64,000 nt of DNA from Xestospongia bergquistia (GCA_963965975.1 OZ014420.1:3436001-3500000); one strand, 5' to 3'; numbered from the stretch's first letter, positions 21,307 to 36,721 are shown. Program-made: numbers and translations. Notes: generated by a model not told the origin, from the letters alone.

Positions 21307-23329
21307 TTCCTCCACCTTTAGCTTCTTCAGTATATGATAGGGTGATTAAAACAGTCAGGTGGATTACGTTTTCGAGTTGATCGGCGCAACAGTCCTTCAG
21401 AATGACTTCCAGTTGAGCGTTCCCCATGGTGAGGTGTGGGTTCTGATGGTGTGGTACAGAGTCATATACTTCAGGTTCCACATGTTTGTCCTGGTGTTGA
21501 TCAACATTATTAGATAAAGATGATAAGGATTTTGTCTTACGAATATGGTCAACATGACCGCGAGTTTCAACACCATTAGACAATTTATGAGATAGGATAA
21601 AGGACCAGTTGATCGCATAATTTCCCCACTAAGCCTCTTAGGATTAGATGATCTGAAATTTTTAGCAAAAATTTTATCTCCTTGTCCAAACATTCTCAAT
21701 GTTTTACTATTATCATGGTTTTCCTTTTGTTTCCTCTGAGATCTTTCAACACTCCCACTAACGTCAGGAAATAGGAAATTGAAACAACATCTAGGTCCTC
21801 GATTAATCAATAATTCTGCTGGTGAAACACCAGTGGTTGTATGTAGCATAACCCGGTACTTAAACAAAAATTTAGAGAGCTTATCTTGAATGGTTTTTCC
21901 TTCAGTACACTTTAGTCCTCGCTTAACAGTTTGTACCGCCCTCTCTACTAGCCCATTTGAAGAGAGATGATATGGAGCTGTAGTCATATGTTTGATCCAT
22001 TTGCTTCCATAAATTCCTTAAATTTCTGACTGATAAATGAAGGGCCGTTATCTGTCACAACTTTGCGAGGTAGTCCATGAGTTGAAAATATGATTCGAAG
22101 TTTTGCAATAGTTTTGGCTGATGTCATTGACTGCATAATATGGGCTTCTATCCATTTCGAGTGAGGATTGACTAATATCAAAAACATGTGTCCCATAAAT
22201 GATCCTGCAAAATCTAAGTGCAGTCGACTCCAAGGCTGAGTAGGCCACTCCCAGGAATGCAAGAGTGCTACCAAGGGCAAAGGTTGTGAACCTTGACAAA
22301 CAGTACAGTCTTTCACCACGGCTTCAATCTCACTATCCATCTTTGGCCACCAAACATATGATCGAGCTAATGCCTTCATTTTATTTGAGCCTGGATGAGC
22401 TTGATGTAGTTCTTTCAACACGTCACTACAACATGGTTTAGGTATGAGTATACACGAACCCCATAGCACACAGCCATGAAGAACACTTAATTCATTTCGT
22501 CTAGAGAAAAATGGTCGCATCTCTTCCTCATCAATGCTAACTGGCCATCCAGACTGAATATATTGGCGGACCCTTGACAGCACTGCATCCTTATCTGTCA
22601 GTTCCTTGATGTTTATAGCACTTAAAGATATTGTAGTTGACAGATGGGTTAACAAATTATTAAGATCACCTGGAAGACAGTCAGAGGTGGTTGTAACTGG
22701 TCTAGGTAATCGACTAAGAACGTCAGCATTGCTAAGGTCCTTTCCAGATTTGTAGCGAATAGAGTAGTGGTAGGCGCTTAAGGTAAGTGCCCATCTCTGT
22801 ATTCTAGATGAAGCCATTTGAGGAATTTGCATATTCTCACTAAACAAAAATGATAAGGGTTTATGGTCAGACTCAATAGTGAAATGTCTGCCAAAGAGAT
22901 AGTTATGAAATTTCTTAGTACCAAAAACAATGGCCAATCCTTTTTTTTCTAACTGAGAATACTTCTTTTCAGCAACAGTTAAAGTTTGTGAAGCATAAGC
23001 TACTGAACGATCAGTGCCTTCTTCCATTGTGTGTGATAGTATTGCACCTATTCCATAAGGTGACGCATCACAAGTCAGTACTAAAGGTTTTGAATCATCA
23101 TAGTGAACAAGCAATGAGTGTTTTTGTAACGCATTCTTCGCTATCTCAAATGCTGTATCTTGCTTAGTAGTCCAGGACCTTCATGACTGCTTGTGTAATA
23201 AGTCATACAAAGGTGTTAACTGAGCTGCAAGGTTAGGTAAAAATGACTATAGTAATTGATAATGCCCAAAAAATCTAAGCTCTGACACACACTTAGGTTT
23301 TGGGGTTTCCTGAATAGCTAACTTGAAAC
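21302..23329 (-). pseudogene. gypsy RNase H-integrase polyprotein, two frameshifts, 5' truncated
   Basis: Reading from 23329: the last part of RT (ETPKPKCVSEL, then degenerate), RNase H (LLVHYDD, LTCDASPYGIGAILSHTM, FTIESDHKPLSFLFS, SNADVLSRLP), then integrase. The integrase has an HHCC zinc site (HQAHPGSNKMK, CTVCQ), LHLDFAGSF (first Asp) and KVVTDNGPSFIS (second Asp). A shift at about 21985 precedes MTTAPYHLSSNGLVERAV with the catalytic Glu. A second shift near 21583 leads into the C-terminal basic tail (VETRGHVDHIRKTKS) ending in the polypurine tract. The 5' part is cut off at 23330, where repeat copy A begins. Confidence 0.85.
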
Positions 23330-23391
23330 GTGAAATTTCTCCATTATTAACAAAGTGAGAATCTATAAGTATAATTCAATGAGGTTATAGA

Positions 23392-26300
23392 TTACGACTT
23401 ATTATCTGGAATTACCTCTGGCCAGACGATTGATTTCATAAAATCATTTAAATAGAAAACAGGTCTTTTTAGTCAATCACTTGCCAAAGGAAGTAAATAG
23501 TAATTAATTTCCATTACCTACATGAAACTGTATGAAATAATTGTTTGTTAGACTGATATTCTCACCATATCATCAAGTTCAATTGGCCAATCATCATCCA
23601 CATACTTTACTTTAACAAAAATCACTACAACATTCTCCATTTAATAGTTGTTTGATTGTGTGCTATTTTGTATCATAAAAACATGAATTTTATATAATAT
23701 TTGTAAACATACTTAATTTGCTTTGATTGTTGTTGTAATGAACCCTTTTGTAAATATCCAGTCACTCATACAATGATAGAATATTATCTATAGTATTCAC
23801 ATATATGAAAAACATACTGATCTGATTTGTCACGTCTAAAGTTTGGATAACTTTTAAGGTAAAATTCCTTGCCCCATTTTTGTTCAGTACAAAATATATC
23901 ATCCTTATCTATTACTGGTTCAGATGTAAATAATGGAAGTAGTATGTCATTATCCTAATTTAAAGAACAGTATGCTTACGATCCATTATATAATTAACTT
24001 CATTGTCTCCATCACAGCCTAAAGTTAACAAAGATTGAAATTATAATCACTCATTATTTATGTAATTTATTATGTACCTGAGTTGACATAAGTGTTGATG
24101 GTTTCTATGTAATCTGGTAGAACATTTTCCATATGCACTTTTGCTACTGAACAGCTAGATATTAACAGACAATGTATTAATGTATAATGAGTGTACTCAT
24201 TTCATGAACAAACAGTCTCTACCTCAAAATCATCCTCATCATATGGTATTCTGAGATAACTTGCCACATACTGTTAAGTTTAATTGACTAATGTAAATGT
24301 TAAATCTTAGCTATGCTTTTCACGTACCTTACATATATATACATTTTTGAAGATGTCACAAGGCATGTGTCCTTATGATTAAATATGTTAGTGTACCCCA
24401 TTTTTAATTAAACTTTTTACAAACCTTCACCACATTAATTTTCCAATTGTTATATTTTCTTGTTTCCTTCATTACTGTTGTCCTCCATGTAGTAACTGCT
24501 TTCCTGTAAGTTATCTCAATCATGTGTAGTATCACATGTAAATATACCTGAAAGTGTGAATAAGTTCATTAGCCTTATCACTTATCTTATCACAAATAGT
24601 ATATACTAATATATCCTTACTCTCATGTTGGCTGAACTGTAATAGATAAGTGATAATAGTGAAGGTGTTTTATTAGTTTTTCAATCACTAATACTATATC
24701 CTCTTTCAAAATAAGACAAATTTATCAGGAATACCTCTCCATATTGTTTGTCTCCAGTAGATCTCTGATGTATATAGTACATGCTCAAGACTTCTTCATT
24801 ACAACTTACTTTCATGTAAAAACATGGATTCACTCTGTCAAATTCGGACATGGATTTTTTTGTCATGCAAATTTGTAAGTCTACACTGTTTATGACTTCA
24901 ACATAGCCCAAATCCTTTACAATAGAGTATCATTCAAACATGACATATTTGATTATTTCAATTACTGACTGTATAATAGGTTTCAAATTTGTTGTTACTA
25001 ATTGTCTTCAACACATTTATAAAAAGTATACTGTCTACATTTATTTGAGTGTATCATTAATGATTACACATTTGAGATGGACTATACCTTAGATGAAATA
25101 TATTTTTCATTGTTTGTCAAGGTTTTTATATCTTTTAAGTTAAGCTATTCATTATCCAATGATAACACAGTAAAAGTATCATCAATGAATGAAATGTTTT
25201 TAAATGCCAAATCATTGCTCTTATTTAATGGCATTTTGTGGACATTAATGGCTGACATTTCTGATTACATTGTTTCACTTGTCTCTGTTTGGTATTAACT
25301 ACTAAATAGAATGAACTAGAATGGAATGTTTTGTGTTTAAGAACTCACAATTAGAGTTAAAGTGTACTGGTGGAAATTAATTATCATCGCTGTTGCTTTC
25401 AGACATAGTGGACAAGGCTGGTTATCAATAAGAAAAGACTTATCTAAGCATTTTGCATGAATCACTAACTTTCTTGCTTTTGAAGAGTATTTAGCTCCAA
25501 CAAGATCATTGTTCAAGCTATTTGAGCTTCACTCTATGATTTATGTAACCTGCTTGTACAAGTAGACATTTTTACACTTACTTCTTTAAAATTTAGTTTT
25601 CTCTTCTCAATAAAACACTTTGCTGCCTGTAAATGTAAATGAACAGTATGCAAGTGAATGATGTCTTACTATGAGACAAATACCCCACAATAGCAGGTAT
25701 TACTCTGTGTTGGACTGTTGCACATCTATGTGTATATAAGTACCATAAAAATACATTTACAGATGTGTAATGTACTTTGGAATCACAGTATCTCCACTTA
25801 CGAACGGATAGTTTAAACTTTGACAATCTACACAAATATAGCCTGTGTTTTTTTAAATGTTATCTTATGTAATAATTTCTTACTATATGCTATTTATTGA
25901 ATGTACCCAACTATTATGATATCAATCAACTTCATATATGACCTTATCATTTACATCAACGACCTATGTAATGTATCCCAAACATATATTATGTTGATTA
26001 AGGCACTGACGATGAGAATCCAATGTTGTGGAAAATGAATAGGAAATATGATCATGTCTTTCTCTAACAAATTTTTGCCCTATAATTTATTACTTTTCAT
26101 ACTTTGTTAAAATTGTAAAAGCCTTACATATTTTATAACACCACTAAAGCCTCTTGCTCTTAATAATGGAAGGAATGTGGAGTCGACAACGGCTATGTTT
26201 CTCTAGTTTTAACAATTTCTGTGACTTGCATGTAAAATGATTTGACTTACATCTTTTGCTATCAATGTTAAGTAATTCATTATCACCTACACAAGTATAT

Positions 26301-28722
26301 ACTATTATATATACTGATTATATATATGTATATATATATTTATACATAATATATACACTGTTTACTTCTGCAGTTAGCCACACTCCTGGCTGTAAAGTAT
26401 TGTATGGTGCCTTAATCTCTTTCCAGTCCTTTATTCAAATATATAGAATAAATTCTTTGCTAGCAATGCACTTACTATTTCCTTGTCTTCATTAACAACA
26501 ACAAGTGGACTCTGACAGAAATATTATAACAGTAAAGTATGCACATTTTAACAACAAACTGACTTCTCTCCTTGTTAAAATTGGTGGACAATCAATCACT
26601 TTTAATACAGTCTATAGTTAGCAAAATGAATTACAATATGTATTATGTGATATACAATAATTGCATGCTAACCTCAGACTCATCAGACTTGTACATAGCT
26701 AGACATACATTTCTCTAAGAGGCAGTCATAATGATGCATTGTTTTCATTATTTTTACTCACTGAAATGTAATCTATATTTCTGTTGTAATCATAGTTAGT
26801 ATTTATGATATTGTCATCATATTCAATCCATTCTCCACCTGGTGTTTTCACTAATGCAGTGTCTATTATGTTTGTTATAATGTAGGTATCTTATAGCTGT
26901 ATAATAACTTACAGTGACCTGTATCTACAAATGTTGGATGTCCATGATGAACCTAAATGGAAGCAAGATTAAAAGGAAACTTTCATTGTAATCAGTACCA
27001 ACAGTTATTCCAAGTAATCTGTAAGTTCTTGAGGTGTAATCATGTCTGGTAGTATTTTCAATTGTATTTGACCTATCAGATATAATATCAGATGGATTAC
27101 ATTGCCTGCATCTTACTCTTGTAGCAACAATTGCTTGTTTGATATTTTACTTGAATGTGTGTTTTGAGAAATGCCTATTATCTGTAAATCAGGTAATGAA
27201 GCAACTTTTGTGCTAACAGTCATTAGATGTTCATTGCAAGGTATGCATCTGTAGGCTTTATCATGACATTATTGTCCACAATAAACAGCTTACAAATGAT
27301 GGGTTGATTCATCTGAGTAACAAGATAATTTCTTCCACCACATTTCTGATATGCGGTCTTCTTTCTGTCCAACTACTGAAATTAATAGTATTTTTGTGTA
27401 CTCTTCTCCAACATATATCTAATTGTTAATATAAACAACACAGTGATCATCACTATAACAGACCTCCTTGCAGATAGTACATTGTTTCTCAGTGATTGTA
27501 TACATATTAAACAGTTTCTGTTAATTAGACAAACATCTTACTTGATTACAGTTGTATATTTCTTAAATCTCCATTATCTCCATTGATTGAACAGTAATGG
27601 CATCAACAAGTAATTCTATTCCTTCTATTACATCATTCTGGTCACTAAAATCTAATGTGTGTTGATTTCATCAATGTCTATTAAATTACATGCATTATAC
27701 CATATTGCTTAGAAATAAATGAGTACTGTTATCATCTGTGAATTAACAACATGATCATGTCTCTAGCAGAAAAAGTTAACATTGAAAAAAAATGCAATGT
27801 GAACACACACATACATACCTAGTCTCATCATATCCTTTTTTACATATGCAGTATTTTATTGTAGAATCCTATTATATTTTATATAAAAAATGTTAGCGCA
27901 TTTAAACTTATAAATACAGATGCTGTGGAAGAGAGAAGAGTGACAGCATTGCTAGTCTGTATGTCCAGGTAAACGTTTCATGTTATTAACATAATTATAG
28001 CTTACTGTGGTATCATGACAGAGAGAGACGAAAGTTTCTTTCGTGGCAAGGATTGAGTTTGAACATAACTTGTCATCCTATTAAAAATGGTTCATCAACA
28101 ATTTGAACTAGTTTATGACACTTACAGAAAGTTGGTCAAATATATCATTAGCGAGCAGTGATGTATCTGGAGGTATGTCAAGGCCTTGTTGTGTTTGAGA
28201 ATTAGCATTCATCACCTCATGGATAATGTGAGTGTCCTATCATAAATGGTTAATACCTGCATCATGTCATCTACAGGTCAACCTACTGTGTTAAGACATT
28301 GTTGGGGTGAAGTAGTAGCTTGCGATACATCAGGGAGAGTGTAATCATCCTATGATATATATTAACTATATTATATCATCTACAGGTCCACTTACTGTGT
28401 CAAGGCTTTGTTTCAGTGAAGAAGCAATAGCAGCAGGAGTAGCTTGATAGTTGGTAATCTACATAATGTAGTTGAAGATATTGTACGTCTATTTATATAG
28501 AAAGTACATCTATGTACACTACATGACTATTTGTATAAATATGCTACATATCTGTTATCTTACCAGCTTTATAATATTAGTCCTGAAGTTGAAGAAGTCA
28601 TTTTTATACCAATGATTGCTTACAGCTTTTGTTAGTTGTGGCGATGGATTGGTTTTACTACATGCACTCATTGTGGCCTGAACCATGTCCTTTGCATGAT
28701 GCTTTTTTCGGTGGAAGCCCAT
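23392..28722 (-). pseudogene. remnant of the PHD/DDE element gene in copy A
   Basis: Same exon plan as the gene in copy B but without its centre. The start is MGFHRKKHHAKDMVQATMS at ATG 28722. Ser/Thr-rich exons and the first half of the PHD finger (YCICKKGYDETR) follow. The next exon is cut at 27750/27751 and joined directly to sequence that in B lies 3.1 kb further on (the exon encoding NVVNSQMITVLIYF). The 3' exons persist, for example IFCTEQKWGKEFYLKSYPNF at about 23820-23960 and the C-terminus VWPEVIPDNKS ending at TAA 23392-23394. Confidence 0.6.
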
Positions 28723-29211
28723 TTAGACAAATGAAATTAGCAAGACTATTACTGTTAACATTAAACTTCACTTTGGGTGGCTAAAGAAAAACAAAAATGA
28801 TGATTACATGCATATATTCCTTACCATACTATCCACTTATTTATAAGAAATGGGACATTGAAGGTTAGATGAAGATTATAAAAGAACTGCTGTTTCACAC
28901 TCTGAAAGTCAGTAGAACTGACAAAAGACAATTGAAGTTAGTCTAATTTTTATCAGAAGTTAGTCCTATTTATATATATATCAATGATGTAACAATTTTC
29001 AATTTGTTTGCAAGAATGTAACAGAGGAATTGTGTTAATGTTTCACATGAATAAATTGTAGATTTGTCCATGTTTATGACTTAATTAACAAAAAGGACAT
29101 GATGAATCAGTGTAAACTAGATGAATACTGACCTTATTTTGTTAATATATTTAACAATGCACCAGATTGTATGATATTCAATGTGTTAATACATTGCACA
29201 ACATATCAATA

Positions 29212-29558
29212 AGCAATAAGGCCATTTGTTCATTTTTTAGTACATTTCTTCTTATTGCTGGCTTTTGAGACTTTGAATATGAATGATGATATGATATTCA
29301 AGTGTGTCAAGTTAGTACAAATACTATCATCAGTTGTTTTGATATAGGTGTGTCTTTATCACTCAGCAATAAGGCCATTTGTTTATTTTTTAGTACATTT
29401 CCTCTTATTGCTGGCTTTTGAGACTTTGAATATGAACGACAATATGATATTCAAGTGTGTCAAGTTAGTACAAATACTATCGTCAGTTGTTTTGATATGG
29501 GTGTGTCTTTCCCAACCAGCAACAAGGCCATTTGTTTATTTTAGTACATTTCTGCTGG
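29212..29558. repeat. 153-bp tandem repeat, ~2.3 copies (copy A)
   Basis: The phrase agcaataaggccatttgtt recurs at 29212, 29363 and 29517. The unit is the same as in the ten-copy array at 39751-41330 of copy B. Confidence 0.9.
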
Positions 29559-30356
29559 CTATTGAGTCCATTTTTTGTGAACCGTTGTAAAGATGTATAT
29601 TAAGAAGTCACAGTGAATGATGTTGTCACCTTGTATATTACAAGCCATTATGATTTTATATTTGCACATAAGAATGTGAAGCTTGTCACTGTTTTTAACT
29701 CAGTAATAAATTCATGTAAATGTTTATAATAACCTAATGTTTTTTTAAATTTGAATGCAAAACAATCTAGTGTAAGAAATTAAGGACAAACGTTCCTGGA
29801 GACCAGTAACTACAGTGCTAGTTTCTTGATTATTGTTTATACTAACTGTGAAAGATTCCCTGACTGGTAAAGTTAACTTTATGAGAGAATTGGAGGAACT
29901 CTGTCCTTACCAAAAAAAATCATCTTTCTTTTATACATGTGACATAGAAGGTTCTAGCAGATAACAATTTTTGTATATACAGAGATTACTACAATAAATA
30001 AACTCATAACAAGATATATGTTTACTGAAAATAAATAAACAAAACTCTAGTCCATCACACTAACAATTTTATGCTAACAATTTTGTTTTTAAGAAAATAT
30101 GAAAAGTGATTTTTAAAAAAATTATTAAACAAACTGTTTAGAAAGGATTTAATTGGCTATCATTTAGAATATATTAACTAAACCGATGGAATGTTCTGTC
30201 CTACACAGAATGTTGTTGTAAGTTTTTCGTATCTGCAGTTCCACCCTATATATAATGTTGTTGTAAGTTTTCCGTATACAGCAACTGCAGCTCCACCCTA
30301 TCAAAAATACTTGAAACCACAAATATTTAATAAGGCGTGGTTTTCTAGTACCTGAG

Positions 30357-30497
30357 GAATGTGCTGCTAACTTCAATAGAGTTTAAAATCGAAGGACCAC
30401 CTTCTTCACTCATTATGGACCAGAAGAAATTGGTAAGCATATTATGTAGTACTCTGTTGAAGTTAGCAGCACATTCGTGCAGCAGCACATTCCTGTA
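30357..30497. repeat. inverted repeat at the A element edge
   Basis: gaatgtgctgctaacttcaa at the right edge of copy A is matched in inverted orientation by ttgaagttagcagcacattc about 85 bp further right, followed by a second gcagcagcacattcct. It may mark an element terminus or a short hairpin. Confidence 0.6.
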
Positions 30498-31029
30498 GGT
30501 GGATCATAAACCGCGGTATGCAGTTAATGTGCATTCCTTGCATTCCTTATTTGAATGTGCTGCTGCAGAAGCCTAATTAATGTCTCATCACCACATGACA
30601 ATGCTACAAGGAAATTGTATTATTTTGGATATGAGACTGCACTGAAAGATCTATGAAGGTCAGTGTTTTTGTATTGATGCCTAGGCAGCAATAGCAAACA
30701 TTAGTGTTGTATACTCTGCTCAAAGCATTGTTGATTGTGCATCAAGTGCTTATGTTGTAGGATATGAGACTCTTATTGGCTTAAGATTGGTTTGTAAGTC
30801 CAATATAACTTCAGGGTTTCCAATTAATATTCAAATTTCTGACTTTCTTTCAAGCATTTCATTACAAATTGGATCAATATGACTATCAAATTCATATTAA
30901 AATACAGCAATATGTCATTTGTATCACTACAATAGAGTTCAAGTTAATAACTTAAAATTAAGAACTTTGTGTTTGGATACAGGGAAGTTGTCTTTGTACG
31001 AGGCACTTAACTACCTTTTCATATGAAAA
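30380..31029. other. spacer between copies A and B
   Basis: Unique sequence of 650 bp with no coding exon recognised. Confidence 0.5.
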
Positions 31030-34000
31030 GTGAAATTTCTCCATTATTAACAAAGTGAGAATCTATAAGTATAATTCAATGAGGTTATAGCTTACGACTT
31101 ATTATCTGGAATTACCTCTGGCCAGACGATTGATTTCATAAAATTATTTAAATAGAAAACAGGTTTTTTTAGACAATCACTTGCCAAAGGAAGTAAATAG
31201 TAATTAATTTCCATTATCTACATGAAACTGTATGAAATAATTGTTTGTTAGACTGATATTCTCACCATATCATCAAGGTCAATTGGCCAATCATCATCCA
31301 CATACTTTACTTTAACAAATCCCTATAACATTCTCCATTTAATAGTTGTCTGATTGTATGCTATTTTGTATTATAAAAACATGAATTTTATATGATATTT
31401 GTAAACATACTTAATTTGCTTTGATTGTTGTTGTAATGAACCCTCTTGTAAATATGCAGTCACTGATACAATGATAGAATATTATCTATAGTATTCACAT
31501 ATATGAAAAACATACTGATCTGATTTGTCACGTCTAAAGTTTGGATAACTTTTAAGGTAAAATTCCTTGCCCCATTTTCGTTCAGTACAAAATATATCAT
31601 CCTTATCTATTACTGGTTCAGATGTAAATGATGGAAGTAGTATGTCATTGTCCTCTAAATCTTCTACTAAATATAAATCAACATAGAATTTAAAGAACAG
31701 TATGCTTACGATCCATTATATAATTAACTTCATTGTCTCCATCCCAGACTAAAGATAACAAAGATTGAAATTATAATCACTCATTATTTATGTAATTTAT
31801 TATGTACCTAAGTTGACATAAGTTTTGATGGTTTTCTTTGAAATCTGGTGGAACATTTTCCATATGCACTTCTGCTACTGAACAGCTATATATTAACAGA
31901 CAATGTATTAATGTATGATGAGTGTAATCATTTCATGAACAACATACCTTATTTTAAGGATCCATTTCTTGTAAGTTGTCAACTATTTTTATAAATAATG
32001 TCAACATGTAATAAACAGTCTCTACCTCAAAATCATCGTCATCATTGATATTCTGAGATAACTTGCCACATACTGTTAAGTTTAATTGACTAATGTAAAT
32101 GTTAAATCTTAGCTATGCTTTTCACATACCTTACATATATATACATTTCTGTAGATGTCAGAGCATGTGTCCTTATGATTAAATATGTTAGTGTATCCAG
32201 TAGATCTCTGTTGTATATAATACATGCTCAAGACTTCTTCATTATAACTTACTTTCATGTAAAAACATGGATTCACTCTGTCAAATTCGGACATGGATTT
32301 TTTTGTCATGCAAATTTGTAAGTCTACACTGTTTATGACTTCAACATAGCCCAAATCCTTTACAATAGAGTATCGTTCAAACATGACATATTTGATTGTT
32401 TGAATTACTGACTGTATAATAGGTTTCAAAATTTGTTGTTAGTAATTGTCTTCAACACATTTATAAAAAGTATACTGTCTACATTTATTTGAGTGTATCA
32501 TTAATGATTACACATTTGAGATGGACTGTACCTTAGATGAAATATATTTTTCATTGTTTGTCAAGTCTTTTATGTCTTTTAAGTTAAGCTATTCATTATC
32601 CAATGATAACACAGTAAAAGTATCATCAATGGATGAAATTTTTTAAATGCCAAATCATTGCTCTTATTTAATGGCATTTTGTAGACATTAATGGCTGACA
32701 TTTCTGATTGCATTGTTTCACTTGTCTCTGTTTGGTATTAACTACTAAATAGAATGAACTAGAATGGAATGTTTTGTGTTTAAGAACTCACAAATAGAGT
32801 TAAAGTGTACTGGTGGAAATTCATTATCATTGCTGCAGCTTTCAGACATAGTGGACAAGGCTGGTTATCAATAAGTAAAGACTTATCTAAGCATTTTATG
32901 TGAATCACTAACTTTCTTGCTTTTGAAGAGTATTTAGCTCCAACAAGATCATTGTTCGAGCTATTTGAGCTTTACTCTATGATTTACGTAACCTGCTTGT
33001 ACAAGTAGACATTTTTACACTTACTTCTTTAAAATTTAGTTTTCTCTTCTCAATAAAACACTTTGCTGCCTGTAAATGTAAATGAACAGTATGCAAGTGA
33101 ATGATGTCTTACCATGCAGAAAAATACTTCACAATTGCAGGTATTACTCTGTGTTGGACTGTTGCACATCTGTGTGTATATAAGTACCATAAAAGTACAT
33201 TTGCGGATGTGTAATGTACCTTAGAATCACAGTATCTCCAATTACTAACGGATAGTTTAAACTTTGACAAATATAGCCTGTGTTTTTTTAAATGTTATCT
33301 TATGTAATAATTTCTTACCATATACTATTTATTAAATGTAGCCGACTATTATGATATGAATCAACTTCATATATGACCTTATCATTTACATCAACGACCT
33401 ATGTAATGTATCCCAAACATATATTGTGTTGATTAAGGCACTGACGATGAGAATCCAATGTTGTGGACAATGAATAGGAAATATGATCATGTCTTTCTCT
33501 AACAAATTTTTGCCCTATAATTTATTACTTTTCATACTTTGTTAAAATTGTAAAAGCCTTACATATTTTATAACACCACTAAAGCCTCTTGCTCTTAATA
33601 ATGGAAGGAATGTGGAGTCGACAACGGCTATGTTTCTCTAGTTTTAACAATTTCTGTGACTTGCATGTAGAATGATTTGACTTACATCTTTTGCTAACAA
33701 TATTAAGTAATTCATTATCACCTACACAAGTATATACTATTATATATACTGATTATATATATGTATATATATATTTATACATAATATATACACTGTTTAC
33801 TTCTGCAGTTAGCCACACTCCTGGCTGTAAAGTATTGTATGGTGCCTTAATCTCTTTCCAGTCCTTTATTCAAATATATAGAATAAATTCTTTGCTAGCA
33901 ATGCACTTACTATTTCCTTGTCTTCATTAACAACAACAAGTGGACTCTGACAGAAATATTATAACAGTAAAGTATGCACATTTTAACAACAAACTGACTT

Positions 34001-36721
34001 CTCTCCTTGTTAAAATTGGTGGACAATCAATCACTTTTAATACAGTCTATAGTTAGCAAAATGAATTACAATATGTATTATGTGATATACAATAATTGCA
34101 TGCTAACCTCAGACTCATCAGACTTGTACATAGCTAGACATACATTTCTCTAAGAGGCAGTCATAATGATGCATTGTTTTCATTATTTTTACTCACTGAA
34201 ATGTAATCTATATTTCTGTTGTAATCATAGTTAGTATTTATGATATTGTCATCATATTCAATCCATTCTCCACCTGGTGTTTTCACTAATGCAGTGTCTA
34301 TTATGTTTGTTATAATGTAGGTATCTTATAGCTGTATAATAACTTACAGTGACCTGTATCTACAAATGTTGGATGTCCATGATGAACCTAAATGGAAGCA
34401 AGATTAAAAGGAAACTTTCATTGTAATCAGTACCAACAGTTATTCCAAGTAATCTGTAAGTTCTTGAGGTGTAATCATGTCTGGTAGTATTTTCAATTGT
34501 ATTTGACCTATCAGATATAATATCAGATGGATTACATTGCCTGCATCTTACTCTTGTAGCAACAATTGCTTGTTTGATATTTTACTTGAATGTGTGTTTT
34601 GAGAAATGCCTATTATCTGTAAATCAGGTAATGAAGCAACTTTTGTGCTAACAGTCATTAGATGTTCATTGCAAGGTATGCATCTGTAGGCTTTATCATG
34701 ACATTATTGTCCACAATAAACAGCTTACAAATGATGGGTTGATTCATCTGAGTAACAAGATAATTTCTTCCACCACATTTCTGATATGCGGTCTTCTTTC
34801 TGTCCAACTACTGAAATTAATAGTATTTTTGTGTACTCTTCTCCAACATATATCTAATTGTTAATATAAACAACACAGTGATCATCACTATAACAGACCT
34901 CCTTGCAGATAGTACATTGTTTCTCAGTGATTGTATACATATTAAACAGTTTCTGTTAATTAGACAAACATCTTACTTGATTACAGTTGTATATTTCTTA
35001 AATCTCTATTACCTCCATTGATTGAACAGTAACGGCATCAACAAGTAATTCTATTCCTTCTATTACATCATTCTGGCCACCAAAATCTATATGTGTTGAT
35101 GTCATCAATGTCTATTAAATTACATATATTATATCATATTGCCTAGAAATAAATGAGTACTGTTATCATCTGTGAATTAACAACGTTATCTTCTACTGCG
35201 CACTCAATGTTTAAGTATTCTTTCTGTACTGGTGTTAATTCTGCTTGTGGTATACCTATTAAAATAATTCATCAATGCTTCAAAGTTTGTGGTTTCTAAT
35301 TACCACAAAGATGTTTTGCCAAGGCTGTTACATGCAATAACTGGAGGACACAGTTTATCCAACATAGGTTGGCTGGTTTTATTTTCAAAACCCTTGTTTG
35401 GTCAATAGCACAACTCCAGTGGTGCTACAGTCTCAAAGATCTGTCATATAAAAACATCTTGTCAAAGGTAAGTCTTTATTAACTCACAGGTCTTGATGGT
35501 AGCAACCAAGGTTGAAAAGAAGTTATAATGACATCTTCATCCTCATCATTGTGTTCATCACCCCTAGAGGATTTCAACTCTTCATTATCATCAATGACTT
35601 CTTGTTTTTTCTGCATTAAAGTGAGTACTAAATACATTAAACACTTAATTAATCATACATTGCATTCAGACAATGTTCCATCACAGCCTTCCCTATAGGA
35701 GATTATAATTTGTGTTTGTGTATATATCATTAGTCATCTGACTTTGGTTTAATGGACATGTGGGATGATTTTGCATTGCTAACTTCATCATATTGGTACC
35801 TAAGTGAGGAAAGTAAAAGTTATCCCTAAACATGTTCCTATGCATACAGCAATATAAAATCCTTCTTTGGAGGCTTTTGGTAATGACCCATTACGTTTTG
35901 TTCTGGCTTCTTAGATCTTTTTGACCATTTCTCCTCAAGCTGTTTTGCTTTTGGTTTATCAAGCTGTTTCTGAATACATGTAGGTATATTTTGTACATAT
36001 AATGTACTCTACCTTTAGCCTTTGTCTGTCTTTAGTAGACACATTGTCAATATAAGCCAACTGCCTTCCAAAGTGAATTGAGTAGTGTTCCTTTATAAAA
36101 AGATCTGGTCGCTTTCTGTGTTTTGGGTGGTCACTTTTCAATATGAGGTTCCATGCCTCAATTGTTCCAGCAGTTCGTTTGCTGCTTGTTGGTATATCTC
36201 CTACATTAACAGTACTCCTCAATATACTTGTCCAAAAGGGAACCATTGACAACCACTTCCATTCCATTGTTTCCATCCATTTAGGTTGAAAAATTGGGTT
36301 TGGAGGACATGCTTTGTCAGTACAATAATTTAAACTTGACAACTTTTGCTTTAAAAAAGCAAAGAATGGCTTCTTACATGATGAAAGGATGGTTGCTTCC
36401 TCTGAATCAGTAGTAACTTCCAGTATATCCTCTCCTAGCTCTTCATTAATGTTGTTAATGTTACTGTTCGATTAACTGGGTGACCTCTCCAAGTTTATTG
36501 AAAGTATCTTCAAGCTCGTGAAGTACACTTTGCACTTTATGTTGACATACTCTGAACCAAAGATGAGAGCACATCTCTTGACATTTATTTAAAAAGTCTC
36601 AATTGATGTAGAGTTCAACAGAACTGAAAAGCAGTACATTGAAAAACTGTACTGCTCTTTTATGGCACTAATATAATGTAAATATACCAACAAATTATAC
36701 ACTATGATCAACTTACAACAA

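Larger units (their letters stand above)
23330..30379 (-). mobile_element. large repeat element, copy A (internally deleted)
   Basis: The copy matches copy B (31030-41950) along its whole length at roughly 95% identity by eye, starting at gtgaaatttctccattatt and ending at gtgctgctaacttcaatag in both, with unrelated flanks. Relative to B it lacks 3,100 bp (B positions 35185-38284) at the junction 27750/27751 and most of the 153-bp repeats. The deleted part holds the transposase core and half of the PHD finger, so A looks like a non-autonomous derivative. No terminal inverted repeat or target duplication could be recognised, so the type of element is not settled. Confidence 0.7.

Noticed and set aside
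25077..25298. 73-codon plus-strand ORF in copy A
   Set aside because: Broken in copy B and antisense to the element gene's introns and exons. It is a shadow frame.
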